Positions 1-7,319 of a stretch of 30,285 nt of DNA are shown piece by piece. Where the stretch lies: positions 1 to 30,285 of the forward strand of contig CADBTX010000022.1 of NCBI GenBank assembly GCA_902797705.1, read 5' to 3'. Source of the DNA: an uncultured Lachnospiraceae bacterium. Its GTDB lineage: Bacteria > Bacillota > Clostridia > Lachnospirales > Lachnospiraceae. A model generated the notes under the pieces. The model saw only the letters and a list, made by a program, of their open reading frames with translations. It ran no database searches and was not told where the DNA came from. Both the position numbers and the translations under genes were made by a program. Position 1 is the stretch's first letter. Each line of letters starts with the position of its first letter.

Positions 1-1575
1 GATTTCAGGATAGGTATCGACGTCATGACCACAGAGACTACCTGTCTTTCTTCCATCTGGAGAACGGATGAGAAGACGGAAGAGTTTCTCGCTCTCCACG
101 GCAGGGCAGATGCCTACAGGGAACTGAACCCCGGGGAAACAGCCTACTATGATGAGGTTGTGACGGTGGATCTTTCAGCTATAAAGCCCATGATCGCCAT
201 GCCCTTCCATCCCAGCAACGTTTATACCATAGAGGAAGTGAACAAAAACCTTTCAGACATCCTTTCGGATGTGGAGAAAAAGGCAAAGGTGTCCTTCGGA
301 GACAAGATCGATTTTGATCTCCATAAAAAGATAAAGAACGGAAAGCTCCTTACGGATCAGGGTATAATAGCAGGCTGTGCGGGAGGCGGATTTGAAAATC
401 TCTGCGCCGCTGCGGATATCCTTAAGGGGGCTGACATAGGAAGCCGGGAATTTTCTATGAGCGTGTATCCCGCTTCCATGCCGGTATACGCAGAACTTGT
501 GAAGAACGGTGCGGTTTCGAAGTTCATCGACGCCGGAGTCGTGGTAAAGACCTGCTTCTGCGGACCCTGCTTCGGTGCGGGAGATACCCCTTCGAACAAT
601 GCATTTTCCATCCGTCACTCCACCAGAAACTTCCCGAACAGAGAGGGTTCCAAGGTTCAGGAGGGACAGATCTCATCAGTGGCACTTATGGATGCACGTT
701 CCATTGCCGCCACTGCCGCAAATAAGGGTATCCTTACTCCGGCCACGGAAATGGACGTGGAGATCGGGAAATACAAATACTTCTTTGATAAGAGTATCTA
801 TGAGAAGAGGGTATTTGATCCGAAGGGAGAGGCGGATCCGGAGGCGGAGCTGACCCTTGGACCGAATATCAGAGACTGGCCCGAGATGCCTGCCCTTACG
901 GACAACCTGCTTCTTAAGGTGGTGTCTGAGATACATGATCCCGTCACCACTACGGATGAGCTTATCCCCTCGGGAGAGACCTCTTCATACAGGTCAAATC
1001 CTCTTAAGCTTGCGGAGTTTGCTCTTTCCAGAAAGGATCCGGACTATGTGCCGGGAGCGAAGGAGATCGCAGCGTATGAGAAGGCCCGGGAGGAGGGAGT
1101 TTCCTCTCTTGAAAAGATGATCGAGTCTTCGGCTCAGCTTACGAAGGCGGAAGAAGAAATAAAGAAGGCCTTCCCTGATTCGGACTGGGATAATACGGGG
1201 ATCGGTTCCGTTATATTTGCGGTAAAGCCCGGAGACGGCTCTGCCAGGGAGCAGGCGGCTTCCTGCCAGAAGGTGTTGGGCGGCTGGGCAAATATCGCCA
1301 ATGAATACGCCACTAAGAGATACAGGAGCAATCTGATCAACTGGGGAATGCTGCCCTTTACAATAGAAAAGGGTGAGCTGCCATTTAAGAAGACGGATCT
1401 TCTCTTTATCCCGGGAATAAGGAAGGCTGTAAAGGAAAAGCAGTCTGCAATAAAGGCCTATACCATAGAAAATGACGGACTTAAGAGTTTTGAACTGGGT
1501 CTCGGAGAACTTACGGATGATGAGAGGCAGATAATCCTCGACGGCTGTCTCATAAATTACAACAGAGTGGACTGA
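1..1575 (+). CDS. Aconitase-family hydratase (5' end cut by window)
   Basis: The reading frame is open from base 1, so the ATG at 25 is internal and the amino-terminal part lies off the window; 524 residues remain of a family usually about 750 long. The protein belongs to the aconitase superfamily, which dehydrates and rehydrates hydroxy-acids on a 4Fe-4S cluster. The three likely cluster cysteines are visible: one in AGCAGG (codon 126, the place of GSCTN in mitochondrial aconitase) and a CGPC pair (codons 187 and 190). The segment TTETTCLSSIW matches the place of the pre-cluster TTS/VFP segment, and RNFPNREG matches the substrate-binding RNFxGR region. It resembles the divergent YbhJ-like hydratases more than canonical AcnA/AcnB, so citrate/isocitrate activity is not certain. 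It ends before a shared terminator facing dhaM. Confidence 0.85.
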   Translation, partial: DFRIGIDVMTTETTCLSSIWRTDEKTEEFLALHGRADAYRELNPGETAYYDEVVTVDLSAIKPMIAMPFHPSNVYTIEEVNKNLSDILSDVEKKAKVSFGDKIDFDLHKKIKNGKLLTDQGIIAGCAGGGFENLCAAADILKGADIGSREFSMSVYPASMPVYAELVKNGAVSKFIDAGVVVKTCFCGPCFGAGDTPSNNAFSIRHSTRNFPNREGSKVQEGQISSVALMDARSIAATAANKGILTPATEMDVEIGKYKYFFDKSIYEKRVFDPKGEADPEAELTLGPNIRDWPEMPALTDNLLLKVVSEIHDPVTTTDELIPSGETSSYRSNPLKLAEFALSRKDPDYVPGAKEIAAYEKAREEGVSSLEKMIESSAQLTKAEEEIKKAFPDSDWDNTGIGSVIFAVKPGDGSAREQAASCQKVLGGWANIANEYATKRYRSNLINWGMLPFTIEKGELPFKKTDLLFIPGIRKAVKEKQSAIKAYTIENDGLKSFELGLGELTDDERQIILDGCLINYNRVD

Positions 1576-1627
1576 AGATCTTTAATTCTACAGCAGAATG
1601 GATTTTTAACAGAAAAATTGACACACA

Positions 1628-1655
1628 AAACCCCGGCGGACACACGCCGGGGTTT
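1628..1655. terminator. Bidirectional rho-independent terminator
   Basis: A perfect 11-bp inverted repeat (AAACCCCGGCG, loop GACACA, CGCCGGGGTTT) lies between the convergent hydratase and dhaM genes. The stem is flanked by A-rich sequence on the left and T-rich sequence on the right, so it can stop transcripts from both directions. Confidence 0.9.
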
Positions 1656-1673
1656 AATGTTTGATTTAAGGTT

Positions 1674-2054
1674 TCAGAACTTTGCTTCGCCTGCGGCTTC
1701 CATGGCCGCCTGCTTTACCTCATCCAGGGAGGAACCGCCTTCCGACTCTGCCGCAGCGGCTGCTGCGCCTTCTACCATAGGGCAGTCCACCATCTCCACC
1801 TTTTTGCCTTCCATATTTTCAATGACCATTTCAGTGGTCATGCAGGAAGAACCAAGGTCCATGATAACAACGACTCCGTCATCGCTGTATACGGAATTGA
1901 TGGCTTCCTCGATCTTTTCATAACTGGTCCCGAAGCTCCCGTCCTCCAATCCTCCGGCTGCAGCCATGGGACAGTCGCCTGCGATCAGCTTTGACAGTTC
2001 CACAACCCCTTCGGCAAGTTTCTTACTGTGGGAAACAACTACTATTCCAACCAT
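1674..2054 (-). CDS. dhaM: PTS-dependent dihydroxyacetone kinase, phosphoryl donor subunit DhaM
   Basis: This 126-residue cytoplasmic protein is the EIIA-Man-like subunit that takes phosphate from HPr and passes it to ADP bound on DhaL. The phospho-accepting histidine is His9 in VVVSHSKK, the position known from the E. coli protein. Only the EIIA domain is present; the HPr and EI-like domains fused in E. coli DhaM are absent, as is usual in Firmicutes. The tail is an alanine-rich stretch. It is the last gene of dhaKLM, 28 bp after dhaL, with an AAGGAAGGAG ribosome site lying rather far (about 13 nt) upstream of the ATG. The transcript ends at the bidirectional terminator. Confidence 0.93.
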   Translation of the reverse strand: MVGIVVVSHSKKLAEGVVELSKLIAGDCPMAAAGGLEDGSFGTSYEKIEEAINSVYSDDGVVVIMDLGSSCMTTEMVIENMEGKKVEMVDCPMVEGAAAAAAESEGGSSLDEVKQAAMEAAGEAKF

Positions 2055-2082
2055 ATTATGACCGCCGCTCCTTCCTTATTGA

Positions 2083-2706
2083 TCAATACAGTGCTGCAAT
2101 GGACTCTAACAGGAGGGTAAAGGATGTGGCACCGGGATCCTGATGTCCGATGGAACGCTCTCCGACGTAGCTGGCACGACCCTTTGTGGCGATGATGGTC
2201 TTGGTATATTCAACACCTTCCTTGGCAGCAGTCACGCCGTCTGCAAGAAACGCTGAAGCGGATTTACCTTCCGAAACGCCCTTCTTTATGGCCTCTGTAG
2301 CAGGGATCATAGCGTCCAGCATGGTCTTTTCGCCTTTCTCTGCTTTACCCCGGAGCTGAACGCCTCCTACTGCGGCTTCCATAATGGCCACAAAGTCGTC
2401 CGCGTTGATCTCGTATTTTCCGGCAACGGCAGCGCCGGCCTTCATGAAAGCGGTGCCGTACAGGGGGCCTGAGGAACCGCCCACTGTGGATACCAGATCC
2501 ATACCGGTCTTCTTCAGTATTGCTCCGATGTCATCCTTTTCCACGCCGGGGAGATCCGAAAGGACCTTCTGGAATCCCCTGTCCATATTGATGCCGTGAT
2601 CATTGTCCCCTATGGGAGCGTCCAGATCTGTCAGGAACTGGGCGTTTTCGTGAATGATCTCAGCCATTACCTTGATGATTTCTAATACTTTTTTACTGTC
2701 TGTCAT
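2083..2706 (-). CDS. dhaL: Dihydroxyacetone kinase ADP-binding subunit DhaL
   Basis: DhaL (207 residues, normal length) carries tightly bound Mg-ADP, which is rephosphorylated by DhaM and donates the phosphate to dihydroxyacetone held in DhaK. The metal-binding aspartates are seen as D-x4-D-x-D at residues 29, 34 and 36 (LDAPIGDNDHG), one residue off the E. coli numbering. The GGSSGPLYGTAF segment that contacts the nucleotide is also intact, as is the late GRASYVGERS loop. The start has an AGGA site 10 nt upstream. It is the middle gene of the operon, separated from dhaK by a gap of about 75 bp holding a GC-rich hairpin. Confidence 0.95.
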   Translation of the reverse strand: MTDSKKVLEIIKVMAEIIHENAQFLTDLDAPIGDNDHGINMDRGFQKVLSDLPGVEKDDIGAILKKTGMDLVSTVGGSSGPLYGTAFMKAGAAVAGKYEINADDFVAIMEAAVGGVQLRGKAEKGEKTMLDAMIPATEAIKKGVSEGKSASAFLADGVTAAKEGVEYTKTIIATKGRASYVGERSIGHQDPGATSFTLLLESIAALY

Positions 2707-2739
2707 GATCTGTTTCCTGTTACCCCTCTCTTTTTTATT

Positions 2740-2763
2740 CCGGGCGCCGCAAGCGGCACCCGG
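2740..2763 (-). other. GC-rich hairpin between dhaK and dhaL
   Basis: An inverted repeat of 10 bp (CCGGGCGCCG / CGGCACCCGG, one G-U or mismatched pair) with loop CAAG sits just after dhaK. On the dha transcript it is followed by AATAAAAAAG, not a U-run, so it does not look like a terminator. An RNA stability or processing element that sets different dhaK and dhaL levels is possible; this is inference. Confidence 0.55.
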
Positions 2764-2781
2764 GTAGAACCTGAACTGCTA

Positions 2782-3774
2782 TCAAAGTTTCTTGAAAGCG
2801 GGAGTGTCAGCCGTAGCGTCCAGAAGGGTCTTCATCTCATCATCCAGCTTCAGGAGCGAGATGGAGAAGCCTTCCATCTCAAGGCTTGTCATGTATTCTC
2901 CTACAAATGTGCGGTAAACCTTGATGTTCTTTGATTTAAGAACGTCGGATACATGGTTATTGACGATCAGGAGCTCCATAAGAGGTGTGGCGCCGCAGCC
3001 GTTGATCATAACAGCCACTTCGCTTCCGCCGAAGTCGATGTCGGAGAGGATCTTGTCAAGGAGCTGATCAACGATCTGGTCTGCCTTCTGCATCTTTTCC
3101 TTGTGGGTTCCGGGCTCGCCGTGGATACCGATACCGATCTCCATCTCGTCATCTGCGATCTCGAATCCGGGCTTTCCGGCAGCGGGAACGGTGCAGGGGG
3201 TGATGGCCATACTCATGGAACGAACATTGGCGATAACCTTCTCCGCAACAGCCTTAACCTCATCAAGGCCGGCTCCGGTCTCTGCCTTAGCTCCTGCTAT
3301 CTTATGAACGAATACGGTACCTGCTATTCCGCGGCGTCCAACGGTGTAGAGAGATCCGTCAACTGCAACGTCATCATTTACGACAACCTCGTCAACCTTG
3401 ATCCCTTCATCCCTGGCCATGTCAGCAGCCATCTCGAAATTCATAACATCTCCGGTATAATTCTTAACGATCATAAGAACGCCCTGGTCGGTAGCGATCT
3501 CCTTGATGCCCTCAAATACCTGGTCCGGTGTGGGAGAGGTAAATACGGCGCCTGCTACAGCCGCATCCAGCATGCCCTTTCCTACGTAACCTGCATGAGC
3601 GGGTTCATGGCCGCTGCCGCCGCCGCTTATAAGAGCAACCTTTCCGGTCTTCTTGTCAGAACGCACTACAACAGTTGTGCCGGGTATCCTCTTTACATAA
3701 TCGGGATAAGCCTTGACCAAACCTTCAACCATCTGCTCCTCAACCTGGCTAGCTTCGTTAATGATCTTTTTCAT
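2782..3774 (-). CDS. dhaK: Dihydroxyacetone kinase substrate-binding subunit DhaK
   Basis: DhaK (330 residues) binds dihydroxyacetone covalently as a hemiaminal and receives phosphate from DhaL to give dihydroxyacetone phosphate for glycolysis. All three key residues fall at the E. coli positions: His56 in GGGSGHEP, Asp109 in NYTGDVMNF and His218 in GIGIHGEPG. It is therefore expected to be a working kinase subunit rather than a DhaQ-like regulatory paralogue. The start has a near-perfect AAGGAGG site. It is the first gene of dhaKLM. No dhaR/dhaS activator gene is next to the operon and no glycerol dehydrogenase is in the window, so the source of dihydroxyacetone is not shown. Confidence 0.96.
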   Translation of the reverse strand: MKKIINEASQVEEQMVEGLVKAYPDYVKRIPGTTVVVRSDKKTGKVALISGGGSGHEPAHAGYVGKGMLDAAVAGAVFTSPTPDQVFEGIKEIATDQGVLMIVKNYTGDVMNFEMAADMARDEGIKVDEVVVNDDVAVDGSLYTVGRRGIAGTVFVHKIAGAKAETGAGLDEVKAVAEKVIANVRSMSMAITPCTVPAAGKPGFEIADDEMEIGIGIHGEPGTHKEKMQKADQIVDQLLDKILSDIDFGGSEVAVMINGCGATPLMELLIVNNHVSDVLKSKNIKVYRTFVGEYMTSLEMEGFSISLLKLDDEMKTLLDATADTPAFKKL

Positions 3775-3887
3775 GCTGTTCTTTTCCTCCTTAATTCAAG
3801 TAAAGACTGCCGGGATTTTCGGCATTAACACGAAACATACGAAGAAATGATGTGGCATCTCTCTGTATATTTCACAAAGATAACATG

Positions 3888-3916
3888 ATTTTATACCAAT
3901 TATAGGTGATTTTCAA
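3888..3916 (-). promoter_or_regulatory. Putative promoter of dhaKLM
   Basis: On the minus strand TTGAAA (3916-3911) is followed after 17 bp by TAAAAT (3893-3888), giving a leader of roughly 100 nt before dhaK. Overlapping alternatives exist (TTGTTG with TATAAA at 18 bp), so the exact boxes are uncertain. No clear cre-type operator was seen. Confidence 0.5.
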
Positions 3917-3932
3917 CAACGAATACTTAAAA

Positions 3933-3962
3933 TTGGCAATGGGCGTGAAAATGTGTTATACT
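3933..3962 (+). promoter_or_regulatory. Putative sigma-A promoter of the acyl-CoA synthetase/symporter pair
   Basis: TTGGCA (3933-3938), a 17-bp spacer and TTATAC (3956-3961; or TATACT 3957-3962) form a good promoter. The start would be near 3969, leaving a leader of about 60 nt that contains a short inverted repeat and a normal ribosome site (GGAGGA at 4017-4022). Confidence 0.65.
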
Positions 3963-3977
3963 TTGGGGCGTTGACGC

Positions 3978-4001
3978 GGTAAAGTCTTAAAAACTTTATC
4001 C
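3978..4001 (+). promoter_or_regulatory. Inverted repeat in the leader of the acyl-CoA synthetase gene
   Basis: GGTAAAGT, 7-nt spacer CTTAAAA, then ACTTTATCC. The inner TAAAGT/ACTTTA arms (3980-3985 and 3993-3998) are perfect. It lies 10-30 bp downstream of the predicted transcription start, a common place for a repressor operator; a weak RNA hairpin is the other reading. Confidence 0.35.
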
Positions 4002-4029
4002 CATATCAAATAATCTGGAGGAAGTATAA

Positions 4030-5676
4030 ATGCCTATAACGGATCTACTGGAAAAAAATGCCAGACTGTACGGGAATGAGGTTGCTCTGGTGGAGCTTAA
4101 TCCCGGCATGAAGGAAGTGAGAAGGATAACCTGGAAGGATTATTCCCTGATACAGCAGACGGAGGATCTGCCTTACCGTCATGAGATCACCTGGGGGGTC
4201 TTTGACGAGAAGGCAAACCGGGTAGCGAATATGCTGCTTTCCAAGGGGATAAAAAAGGGGGAGAAGGTGGCCATCCTTATGATGAACAATCTGGAATGGC
4301 TGCCTATATATTTCGGCATACTTAAGACAGGTGCCATAGCGGTTCCCTTTAACTTCCGCTATTCCGCGGACGAGATAGAATACTGCGCGGATCTGGCGGA
4401 TGTGAGCATACTCTTCTTCGGTCCTCAGTTCATCGGACGTATCGAGGCCATAGAGGAAAGGCTCAGTAAGGGGAGGCTCCTTATCTATGTGGGGGAGAAC
4501 TGCCCCACCTTTGCGGACAGCTACATGGAGCTTACCTCCGACTGTTCCAGCCAGCCGCCGCTTATCCCCCTGAATGATGATGACTATGCGGCCATTTATT
4601 TTTCTTCAGGTACCACCGGCTTTCCCAAGGCCATTCTTCACAGGCATAAGTCCCTTTCCCAGTCTGCCGAGGTGGAGCAGAAGCACCATCTCCAGAACCA
4701 TGATGACGTATTCTTATGCATCCCGCCCCTCTACCACACCGGAGCAAAGATGCACTGGTTCGGAAGTCTGATATCCGGGAGCAAGGCGGTATTGCTCAAG
4801 GGAACGGAGCCGGATGTGATCTTAAAAGCCGTATCCGATGAAAAGTGCACCATTGTATGGCTGCTGGTGCCCTGGGCTCAGGACATACTGGACGCGCTGG
4901 ACAGCGGAAAGGTAAAGCTGTCGGATTACAAGGATCTGTCCCAGTGGAGGCTCATGCATATTGGAGCACAGCCGGTGCCCCCTTCACTTATAAAGCACTG
5001 GAAGGAATACTTCCCGGACCACGACTACGATACCAATTACGGCCTGTCGGAATCCATAGGACCGGGCTGCGTGCACCTGGGACTCCACCATGAGCATAAG
5101 ATCGGCGCCATCGGCATCCCGGGCTACAACTGGGAAGTGAAGATCGTGGATGACGATTACAATGAAGTCCCCCAGGGGAAAGAGGGAGAGCTTTGTGTAA
5201 AGGGCCCCGGAGTAATGGAGTGCTATTACAAGAATCCGGAAGCTTCTGCAGAGGTGCTGCCGGGAGACGGATGGCTGAAGACCGGAGATGTGGCCATGCA
5301 GGATGAGGACGGGTATATCTTCCTTGTGGACAGAAAGAAGGACGTTATCGTTTCCGGTGGAGAGAACCTGTATCCCGTACAGATTGAGGACTTCTTAAGA
5401 AGTAATGAGAAGATAAACGACGTGGCCGTTATCGGCCTTCCCGACAAGCGTCTCGGAGAGATAGCCGGAGCCATAATCCAGCTCAAGGACGGAATGGAGG
5501 CGACGGAGGAGGAGATAAACACCTTCTGTGAAGCCCTGCCAAGATATAAGAGGCCCCACAGGATCATATTTGCCGAGGTTCCGAGAAATGCCACCGGCAA
5601 GATAGAAAAGCCTCTGCTCAGAAAGCGGTACGGAGCCGACAAGCTCGTGGCCAAGGAGATACAAAAGGAAGTATAG
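4030..5676 (+). CDS. AMP-forming acyl-CoA synthetase/ligase (ANL superfamily)
   Basis: The protein (548 residues) activates a carboxylic acid to an acyl-AMP and then to the CoA thioester. The full set of ANL motifs is present: P-loop YFSSGTTGFPK at 190-200, the NYGLSES adenine/acid loop at 337-343, the GD pair at 419-420, hinge DRKKD at 434-438 followed by VSGGENLYP, and the catalytic lysine of the NATGK motif at about 524 near the carboxyl end. The front part has a duplicated-looking ITW segment (residues 33-35 and 53-55) before the usual FDEKANRVA helix. The substrate cannot be read from sequence: fatty, aromatic or carnitine/crotonobetaine-type acids are all possible. It starts 58 bp before a sodium:solute symporter gene, so it may activate an acid that the symporter brings in (inference). 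Confidence 0.9.
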   Translation: MPITDLLEKNARLYGNEVALVELNPGMKEVRRITWKDYSLIQQTEDLPYRHEITWGVFDEKANRVANMLLSKGIKKGEKVAILMMNNLEWLPIYFGILKTGAIAVPFNFRYSADEIEYCADLADVSILFFGPQFIGRIEAIEERLSKGRLLIYVGENCPTFADSYMELTSDCSSQPPLIPLNDDDYAAIYFSSGTTGFPKAILHRHKSLSQSAEVEQKHHLQNHDDVFLCIPPLYHTGAKMHWFGSLISGSKAVLLKGTEPDVILKAVSDEKCTIVWLLVPWAQDILDALDSGKVKLSDYKDLSQWRLMHIGAQPVPPSLIKHWKEYFPDHDYDTNYGLSESIGPGCVHLGLHHEHKIGAIGIPGYNWEVKIVDDDYNEVPQGKEGELCVKGPGVMECYYKNPEASAEVLPGDGWLKTGDVAMQDEDGYIFLVDRKKDVIVSGGENLYPVQIEDFLRSNEKINDVAVIGLPDKRLGEIAGAIIQLKDGMEATEEEINTFCEALPRYKRPHRIIFAEVPRNATGKIEKPLLRKRYGADKLVAKEIQKEV

Positions 5677-5734
5677 ATCATTTTACAGGGGATAACTTCA
5701 GGAGAGTTTTTGAAAGGAGATATATCGAAAAGTA

Positions 5735-7315
5735 ATGGAAACAGTGGTATTAAGCAGTGTGTTACTTATAGTCTTCTTCGCCGTTATGATCTTCGTCGGA
5801 TTTTACACGAGGAATATGGCGAAGGATGTTGAGGGCTTTGCCCTGGGAGGACGTTCCGTGGGTCCCTGGCTTACGGCCTTTGCCTTCGGTACCTCATACT
5901 TCTCTGCTGTCATCTTCGTGGGATATGCGGGGCAGTTCGGATGGCTCTACGGTATGTCCGCCACCTGGGCAGGACTTGGGAATGCATTTATCGGATCGCT
6001 TCTCGCCTGGAATATCCTGGGAAGAAGGACAAGGATCATGACCCAGCAGCTGGATGCCAAGACCATGCCGGATTTCTTCGGAAAAAGGTTTGACTCGTCT
6101 ACCCTGAAGGTAGTGGCATCGATCATAGTCTTTATCTTCCTTATCCCCTATACCGCATCCCTTTATAACGGCCTGTCCAGCCTTTTCGGCCTGGTGTTTG
6201 ATGTGCCCTACTGGCTCGTGATCCTTTTAATGGCCGTACTTACCGGTATCTATGTGATATTCGGAGGCTATACCGCCACCGCCGTAAACGATTTTATCCA
6301 GGGGATAATCATGCTCTTTGGTATTTCCGCGGTGATAGTATCCGTTATCAGTGACAACGGAGGTCTGGTGGAGGCTGCAAAGCGGCTTTCGGAGATACCC
6401 GCGGATAACTGGGAGCACGGGGCATTCTCTTCCTTCCTGGGACCGGATCCCCTTGCGCTTCTCTTTGTGGTGATACTTACATCACTCGGAACCTGGGGAC
6501 TTCCCCAGATGGTTGGAAAATTTTATGCCATAAAGTCGGAGAAGGATATACATAAGGGGACAGTGATCTCCACCATATTCGCCATAGTCGTGGCAGGCGG
6601 CTGTTATTTCCTTGGGGGATTCGGACGTCTCTATGCGGACAGGATAAAGTTCAATGAAACAACGGGAAAGCCTCTTTTCGATACCATAGTTCCCACCATG
6701 CTTTCAACCCTGCCCTCTGTCATAATCGCAATAGTCATAGTGCTGGTGCTGGCGGCTTCCATGTCCACCCTTTCTTCACTGGTGCTTACCTCCAGCTCCA
6801 CCTTTACCCTTGACGTGATAAAGACGGCGAAAAAGGACATGAGCGAGAAGGATCAGGTCAGGGGCATGAGGATATTCATAGTATTCTTTATCGTGATATC
6901 TGCGGTGATAGCGATCCTTAAGGATTCATATCCCGGACTTACTTTCATCGCACAGATGATGGGCATTTCCTGGGGTGCTCTGGCAGGAGCCTTCCTGGCA
7001 CCCTTTATGTACGGTCTCTACTGGAAGGGCGTAACCAGGGCTTCCGTAGCGGTATGCTTTGTATGGGGCTGCGGCATATCCCTGATACAGCTTTTCTTTA
7101 CGCTTTCAGGGACCGATGTCTCCTCCTTCGGGCCCTTCTTCGGGTTCATCTTCAGATCCTCCATCAATTCCGGGGTCCTGGCAATGGTGGGAGGACTCAT
7201 AGTGGTTCCCGTGGTCAGTCTCTTTACGGCTAAGATGGACCGCTTTAAAGTGGACGAGATGTTCACGAGCTTTGAAAAGAAGGTTGAAGTGCCTCAGAAG
7301 GAGGCACTGGACTGA
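5735..7315 (+). CDS. Sodium:solute symporter (SSS family)
   Basis: A 526-residue, very hydrophobic protein with about 13 predicted membrane segments, the size and pattern of the SSS family (PutP, PanF, SglT relatives). Family marks seen are the FALGGRSVGPWLTAFA segment after the first helix, a YGMSATWAGLG helix, the GGYTATAVNDFIQG signature near residue 180, and a serine/threonine-rich sodium-site helix (MSTLSSLVLTSSSTF). It imports an organic solute with sodium; the solute is not determinable from sequence. It is cotranscribed with the upstream acyl-CoA synthetase, which suggests a carboxylate. The AAAGGAGAT ribosome site lies about 13 nt before the ATG, a little far. The gene ends only 4 bp from the stop codon of the convergent fkp gene with no terminator between them. 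Confidence 0.9.
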   Translation: METVVLSSVLLIVFFAVMIFVGFYTRNMAKDVEGFALGGRSVGPWLTAFAFGTSYFSAVIFVGYAGQFGWLYGMSATWAGLGNAFIGSLLAWNILGRRTRIMTQQLDAKTMPDFFGKRFDSSTLKVVASIIVFIFLIPYTASLYNGLSSLFGLVFDVPYWLVILLMAVLTGIYVIFGGYTATAVNDFIQGIIMLFGISAVIVSVISDNGGLVEAAKRLSEIPADNWEHGAFSSFLGPDPLALLFVVILTSLGTWGLPQMVGKFYAIKSEKDIHKGTVISTIFAIVVAGGCYFLGGFGRLYADRIKFNETTGKPLFDTIVPTMLSTLPSVIIAIVIVLVLAASMSTLSSLVLTSSSTFTLDVIKTAKKDMSEKDQVRGMRIFIVFFIVISAVIAILKDSYPGLTFIAQMMGISWGALAGAFLAPFMYGLYWKGVTRASVAVCFVWGCGISLIQLFFTLSGTDVSSFGPFFGFIFRSSINSGVLAMVGGLIVVPVVSLFTAKMDRFKVDEMFTSFEKKVEVPQKEALD

Positions 7316-7319
7316 CGCC

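Noticed and set aside
2953..3828. Long plus-strand frame of 291 codons across dhaK
   Set aside because: It lies wholly opposite a gene with complete DhaK catalytic residues and has no recognisable domain.
7290..7306. TGCCTC/GAGGCA hairpin as terminator between the symporter and fkp
   Set aside because: It is within the symporter coding end, only 6 bp, and has no T-run on either strand.
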